Positions 42,196 through 46,270 of a DNA stretch of 46,270 bases are shown here, piece by piece; position 1 is the first letter of the stretch, and each line of letters starts with the position of its first letter. Source of the stretch: Halobiforma nitratireducens JCM 10879 (lineage in GTDB: Archaea > Halobacteriota > Halobacteria > Halobacteriales > Natrialbaceae); NCBI RefSeq assembly GCF_000337895.1, contig NZ_AOMA01000011.1:566-46835 (forward strand), given 5' to 3'. Under the pieces are notes generated by a model that was not told the DNA's origin, searched no databases, and saw only the letters and a list, made by a program, of their open reading frames with translations. The position numbers were made by a program, and so were the translations under genes.

Positions 42196-43203
42196 ATGAC
42201 CGACAGTACGCTCGACGACGATACGGGGGAGCCCGGTGGCGCGGGCGGCGGTGGACTCGAGTTCTCCTCGAGTGCAGACGACCTGTTCGGCGGGATTGCG
42301 ACTGACGCCGTCGGGGAGCCGTCGATCGACGATCGTTCCGGGGGACAGACGGACGAGCGAACCGATGGGGACGTGGACGGGAACGGGGACGAAAACGGGA
42401 ACGGGAACGGGAACGGGATCGAGGATCGAACTGCAGCCTCCGTCTTCGGCGAACTCAAAAGCACCGTCGGCAACGACGCCGACGAACTGCTCGAGGACGA
42501 GACACCGGACGACATCATCGAAACCGCCGACGAACCGGAACCGGAACCCGAACCGGAGCCGGACGCCGACCTCGACGAGGACATCCTCGCCGACGAGGGC
42601 GAACTCGAGGATCTGCTGCTGACGGGCCGAACGAAAGACCAGGAGTTCCTCTGGGTCGATCCGGACAGCGATGGTGAGCACGCCGAACAGAAGGCGGAGG
42701 CTCGTGACGACGAACGTGACGGGTCTTCGACGGCCACAGAACCCGACATCGACTGGGCGGCCAACGTCGATATCGAGATCGGGACTGAGACGGAGTCGGA
42801 GTCGGTGTCTGAACCCGAACCTGAACCCGAAACCGAACCGGAGCTCGACGAAACGCACGCCGACACCGACGGTCAGTCCTCGAGCGACGGCGAGACGGCC
42901 GATGCCAGCAGTTCCGAGACGGAGCAGTCGGCACCGGAACGGGACGGTCAGGACAACGAGGAAAGAGTAGCCGACCGCAACGCGGACGACGGAGCGGCGT
43001 CGGACGGTCTCGACGAGTCCCGCTCGGCGTTCCGGACCACGTCCGATTCAACTCCCGAGACGGACGCCGAGGATTCGGCTTCCGCGGACGACCCCACGGC
43101 GTCGACCACGGCTTACGGAGCAGCAACCGACACCGAAACCAGCAGTTCGGACGACGAAACGCCAGGGTTCTTCAGTCGACTGCTCTCGAAACTGCCGTTT
43201 TAG
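42196..43203 (+). CDS. Acidic disordered protein with Pro-Glu and Gly-Asn repeats
   Basis: A 335-aa highly acidic protein. Conserved-looking pieces are near the N-terminus (L-E-F-S-S-S-A-D-D-L-F-G-G-I), a middle segment (S-V-F-G-E-L-K-S-T-V-G-N-D-A-D-E-L-L) and T-K-D-Q-E-F-L-W-V-D-P. Between them lie Asn-Gly and Pro-Glu repeats. The C-terminal 12 residues (G-F-F-S-R-L-L-S-K-L-P-F) form an amphipathic helix able to touch membrane or a partner. No catalytic motif is visible. Start 42196 follows a TATA-like ttaaatag by about 35 nt; the longer frame to 42139 covers the promoter. Confidence 0.7.
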   Translation: MTDSTLDDDTGEPGGAGGGGLEFSSSADDLFGGIATDAVGEPSIDDRSGGQTDERTDGDVDGNGDENGNGNGNGIEDRTAASVFGELKSTVGNDADELLEDETPDDIIETADEPEPEPEPEPDADLDEDILADEGELEDLLLTGRTKDQEFLWVDPDSDGEHAEQKAEARDDERDGSSTATEPDIDWAANVDIEIGTETESESVSEPEPEPETEPELDETHADTDGQSSSDGETADASSSETEQSAPERDGQDNEERVADRNADDGAASDGLDESRSAFRTTSDSTPETDAEDSASADDPTASTTAYGAATDTETSSSDDETPGFFSRLLSKLPF

Positions 43204-43428
43204 CGCCCTGGTGTCCCACCACCTGTCCGATCTCGCGTGTTACTCCGACCGTTGCACGCTGTCAGACACGACGAGATCGTCCGGGATCGAGTGAGATCGG
43301 ACCGATCGTACTCGAGGAAAGCGGCCGCCGTCGCCAACCGCGCTCGAGTCTCGCAAGCGCGTCCGAGAACTAACAGGACGACCCGAAGCGACATCCAGTC
43401 ACTCGTAGGAGTGCTGTACCGATATACA

Positions 43429-43459
43429 GGCACAACCGCTATGGGGTCGCGGTCGTACC
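43429..43459. repeat. 10-11-10 inverted repeat, variant of the copy at 31030
   Basis: ggcacaaccg (43429-43438) and cggtcgtacc (43450-43459) pair at 8 of 10 positions with an 11-nt spacer, the same geometry as the perfect copy at 31030-31060. It lies in the convergent gap (43204-43483) between the acidic protein and the stress protein genes, which otherwise shows no coding frame. Confidence 0.4.
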
Positions 43460-43483
43460 GGAACCGACGGACAGTAACCCGTC

Positions 43484-43921
43484 TCAGTCATCGACGTTGA
43501 CCGTCACGACCGGCACCGGCGACGCACGAACGACCCGTTCGGCGACGCTCCCGATCAGCTCCCGGGACGTCCCCGTTCGCCCCGAGGTCGCCATGACGAC
43601 GAGGTCGATATCGTTCTCCTCGACGTACGCGAGGATCTCTTCGTGAGGAATACCTCTCGAGACCGCCGTTTCGACCTCGAGTCCCTCGGTCGACCCGCGG
43701 GTGGCGACCGATTCGACGGCTCGTTCGCCCGCGTCGAACAGGGAGCCGTAGACTTCCTCTTCGGTGTCGCCGTCGAGATCGTTGCCAAACGCCGGCGAGG
43801 ACTCGACGACGTACTGAGTGTGCAACGTCGCGTCGTACGTACTGGCGAGATCGATCGCGTGCTCGAGGGCGGCTTCCGAGCGGTCGGAACCGTCGGTCGG
43901 CGCAAAGACCCTATCGTACAT
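43484..43921 (-). CDS. Universal stress protein (UspA family)
   Basis: A 145-aa UspA-type protein beginning M-Y-D-R-V-F-A-P-T-D-G-S and ending P-V-P-V-V-T-V-N-V. The ATP-binding signature is A-T-S-G-R-T-G-T-S-R-E-L-I-G-S-V-A-E-R-V-V, keeping G-x2-G-x-type spacing. It is related to but clearly different from the copy at 27078. A gggag sequence lies just upstream of the ATG. Specific stress is unknown. Confidence 0.9.
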   Translation of the reverse strand: MYDRVFAPTDGSDRSEAALEHAIDLASTYDATLHTQYVVESSPAFGNDLDGDTEEEVYGSLFDAGERAVESVATRGSTEGLEVETAVSRGIPHEEILAYVEENDIDLVVMATSGRTGTSRELIGSVAERVVRASPVPVVTVNVDD

Positions 43922-44089
43922 ATCTCCCCATTCGAAGAATCGACTTGAAGCGTTTACGGCCCTGCTCGAGGGTTGGAGTCCAGGGTCGGATTCGAGGTCG
44001 ATGGGGAGACAGGAGCCGAAAACGAACGCGCTCGAGGACTCGAGCGATCGGTGTGAAACGAACGCAGACCGAAACCGTTCCGCAGGCCC

Positions 44090-44962
44090 TTAGGCCAGGA
44101 ACTCTTCGATGTGGTCGGCGACCTCTTCGGGAGTGTCGCCGACGGGAACACCGGCGTCGTTCAGGGCCGAAATCTTGCTCTCTGCGGTGCCGGTCCCGGA
44201 GCCGGAGACGATCGCGCCGGCGTGGCCCATCCGCTTGCCCGGCGGCGCGGTACGGCCCGCGATGAAGCCGGCGACGGGCGTGTCGACGTGTTCGTCGATG
44301 TAGGCGGCCGCCTGTTCCTCGTCCTCGCCGCCGATCTCGCCGCACATGACGATCGCGTCGGTGTCGTCGTCGTCCTCGAACAGCTCGAGGGCGTCGATGA
44401 AGCTCGTCCCGATGATCGGGTCGCCGCCGATGCCGATGGCGGTCGTCTGTCCGATACCACGGTTCGTGAGGTTATCGACGACCTGGTAGGTCAAGGTTCC
44501 CGAGCGGGAGACGAGGCCGACGTTCCCCTCGGCAAAAATGTTTCCTGGGAGGATGCCGAGTTTGGCCTCGCCGGGCGTGATGAGACCGGGGCAGTTGGGG
44601 CCGACGAGTCGGGTGTCGGTCTCAGAGAGGCGCTTGTTGACTTTGGCCATGTCCTGGGTCGGAATGCCCTCCGTGATGGCGACGGCCAGATCGAGGTCGC
44701 TGTCGAGCGCCTCGAAGACCGCGTCGCCGGCGAACGCCGGCGGGACGAAGATGACCGACGTGTCGGCGTTTTCTTCGTCGACAGCTTCGTGGACCGTGTC
44801 GTAGACCGGGACGCCAGCGGCCTCCTGACCGCCCTTGCCCGGGACCGCACCGGCAACGACGTTGGTCCCGTACTCCATCATCTGTTCGGCGTGGAACTTG
44901 CCTTCCCCGCCGGTGATGCCCTGTACCACCACGCGCGTGTCGTCGTCGACTAGAACGCTCAT
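44090..44962 (-). CDS. sucD: Succinate--CoA ligase (ADP/GDP-forming) subunit alpha
   Basis: A 290-aa subunit of succinyl-CoA synthetase in the citric acid cycle. It has the CoA-binding Rossmann domain ([14 protein letters not shown] at the N-terminus), [10 protein letters not shown], and the S-R-S-G-T-L-T-Y loop. The phosphorylated histidine is in the G-H-A-G-A-I motif near residue 243. Its start overlaps the sucC stop by 4 bp (44959-44962), so the subunits are translated together. Length is normal. Confidence 0.96.
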   Translation of the reverse strand: MSVLVDDDTRVVVQGITGGEGKFHAEQMMEYGTNVVAGAVPGKGGQEAAGVPVYDTVHEAVDEENADTSVIFVPPAFAGDAVFEALDSDLDLAVAITEGIPTQDMAKVNKRLSETDTRLVGPNCPGLITPGEAKLGILPGNIFAEGNVGLVSRSGTLTYQVVDNLTNRGIGQTTAIGIGGDPIIGTSFIDALELFEDDDDTDAIVMCGEIGGEDEEQAAAYIDEHVDTPVAGFIAGRTAPPGKRMGHAGAIVSGSGTGTAESKISALNDAGVPVGDTPEEVADHIEEFLA

Positions 44963-46110
44963 TGTTCGTTCACCTCGTCAGCGTACTCGACGGAACGCTG
45001 AACCGCGTCCTCGAGGGTCTGTTCGACCGTCACGAGGTCTTCGTTCAGAATCTCCATGCCTTCCTCCCAGTTCGTGCCGGCGAGCCGGACGACGACCGGC
45101 TTCGGAATCTCGTCGAACTGCCCGAGCGCCTCGTTGATCCCGCGGGCGACCTCGTCGCCACGGGTGATGCCGCCGAAGATGTTGAAGACGACCGAGTCGA
45201 CGTTGTCGTCCGAGAAGACCATATCGAGCGCGTTCGCGATGCGCTGGGCTTTCGCGCCACCGCCGACGTCCAGGAAGTTGGCGGGTTCGCCGCCGTAGTG
45301 ATCGACGAGGTCCAGCGTCGTCATCACCAGTCCAGCGCCGTTGCCGATGATGCCGACGTTGCCCGAGAGACGGACGTAGTCGAAGTCGTACTCGTCGGCC
45401 TTCTGCTCGAGTTCGTCACCGCCCGCCGCCTCCTCTTCCATCTCGGCGAGTTCGGGCTGGCGGAACAACGCATCCTCGTCGACGTTCATCACGGCGTCGG
45501 CCGCGATGACCTCGTCGTCCTCGGTGATCATCAGCGGGTTGATCTCGACGTCGGAGCCGTCGCGGCTCTCCCAGAGATCGTACAGCGTTTTCAGGATACT
45601 CGAGACGTCACGGGCGACCGACTTGTCGACGCCCGCATCGTAGACGGCCTTGCGGGCCTGGTAGGGATGCATGCCGAAGGACGGATCGATGTGCTCGCGT
45701 GCGATCGCGTCGGGGTCCTCCTCGGCGACTTCCTCGATGTTGACGCCGCCCTTGGTCGAGACCATCGCCACGGGCTTGCCCTCGCCGCGGTCCATCGTGA
45801 TCCCGACGTAGAGTTCGTTCGCGAAGTCGACGGCCTCCTCGACGAGGACCTGCTCGACGTGGTAGCCCTTGAGGTCCATCCCCAGAATCGAGTCGGCTGC
45901 CTCTCGGGCCTCGTCGGCATCCTCGACGAGTTCGATGCCGCCGGCCTTGCCGCGACCGCCAACGTGTACCTGCGCCTTGACTGCGACTGGATACCCGATC
46001 TCGTCTGCCGCGGAGACGACCCCGTCGACATCGGAGGCGAGTTGTGATGCCGGCGTCGGGATGCCGGCGTCGGCGAAGACCTCCTTCGCCTGATATTCGT
46101 GTAGTCTCAT
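44959..46110 (-). CDS. sucC: Succinate--CoA ligase (ADP/GDP-forming) subunit beta
   Basis: A 383-aa ATP-grasp subunit that forms succinyl-CoA, or ATP in the reverse direction, together with SucD. It starts M-R-L-H-E-Y-Q-A-K and has [11 protein letters not shown], the E-I-N-P-L metal-binding strand, and the C-terminal ligase domain with [11 protein letters not shown] 46110 matches the family's usual start. An ATG two codons earlier (46116) lies 26 nt from a TATA-like atttaag (46139-46145) and could be the leaderless start. The 46111-46270 remainder is promoter and unassigned upstream sequence. Confidence 0.95.
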   Translation of the reverse strand: MRLHEYQAKEVFADAGIPTPASQLASDVDGVVSAADEIGYPVAVKAQVHVGGRGKAGGIELVEDADEAREAADSILGMDLKGYHVEQVLVEEAVDFANELYVGITMDRGEGKPVAMVSTKGGVNIEEVAEEDPDAIAREHIDPSFGMHPYQARKAVYDAGVDKSVARDVSSILKTLYDLWESRDGSDVEINPLMITEDDEVIAADAVMNVDEDALFRQPELAEMEEEAAGGDELEQKADEYDFDYVRLSGNVGIIGNGAGLVMTTLDLVDHYGGEPANFLDVGGGAKAQRIANALDMVFSDDNVDSVVFNIFGGITRGDEVARGINEALGQFDEIPKPVVVRLAGTNWEEGMEILNEDLVTVEQTLEDAVQRSVEYADEVNEQ

Positions 46111-46270
46111 ATCCATTCGAACCGCCGTTCCGGCCTTGCTTAAATCCTGCCAGTTTCCGCTCGCCACGGAGTACCACTCGGCCTGCTCCGTTGCGAGGTC
46201 ATCTAATCCTCCTCTCAGGCGTTCACTCCACTGTTCTTCGTGAGACTTGTAGGGAATTGGACGCCGTCTT

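Overview
This is a chromosomal stretch of a halophilic archaeon (class Halobacteria). Evidence: high GC with GC-rich third codon positions, very acidic proteins, an archaeal lipid enzyme (geranylgeranylglyceryl phosphate synthase), the archaeal CoA route (pantoate kinase and phosphopantothenate synthetase), an RFC large subunit with a C-terminal PIP box, a Bat-type HTH regulator, and archaeal promoters with a TATA-like box about 27 nt before leaderless starts. I cannot name the genus.

Layout. 1-11780 is mostly housekeeping: a SufB/SufD C-terminus, a zinc-ribbon protein, thrC, GGGP synthase, a Bat-type regulator, a sirtuin, a cytochrome P450, a Tat-exported beta-propeller, aspS, a small zinc protein, a zinc alcohol dehydrogenase and pantoate kinase. 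A 967-aa membrane-anchored protein with 13 DUF1508/YegP-like repeats (12097-15000), flanked by unusual intergenic DNA, separates pantoate kinase from phosphopantothenate synthetase.

16641-23488 is the most unusual part: a co-directional set encoding a zinc-ribbon/FHA protein, a vWA protein, a Hanks-type Ser/Thr kinase with FHA, and a PP2C phosphatase with FHA (overlapping the kinase gene). A convergent gene encodes a membrane protein with a long Ser-Asp repeat and a C-terminal zinc ribbon. I read it as a phospho-signalling module built like bacterial vWA-kinase-PP2C triads; its input and output are unknown.

23500-30800 holds a possible IS200/IS605 end relic, a glycine-zipper miniprotein, tyrS, a small membrane exporter, birA, a universal stress protein, an Lrp/AsnC regulator, an amidohydrolase and an HD phosphohydrolase. 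30900-36100 holds two small proteins, then a carbohydrate set (Gfo/Idh/MocA dehydrogenase, xylose-isomerase-like TIM-barrel protein, PfkB kinase) with an apparently 3'-truncated gene wedged in, and a nitroreductase. 36286-38360 is a two-gene methionine synthase operon whose first gene lacks the zinc ligands. rfcL, a C2H2 miniprotein, a BioF-like protein without the PLP lysine, an acidic disordered protein, a second universal stress protein and sucCD complete the window. No rRNA, tRNA, CRISPR array or intact transposase was found.
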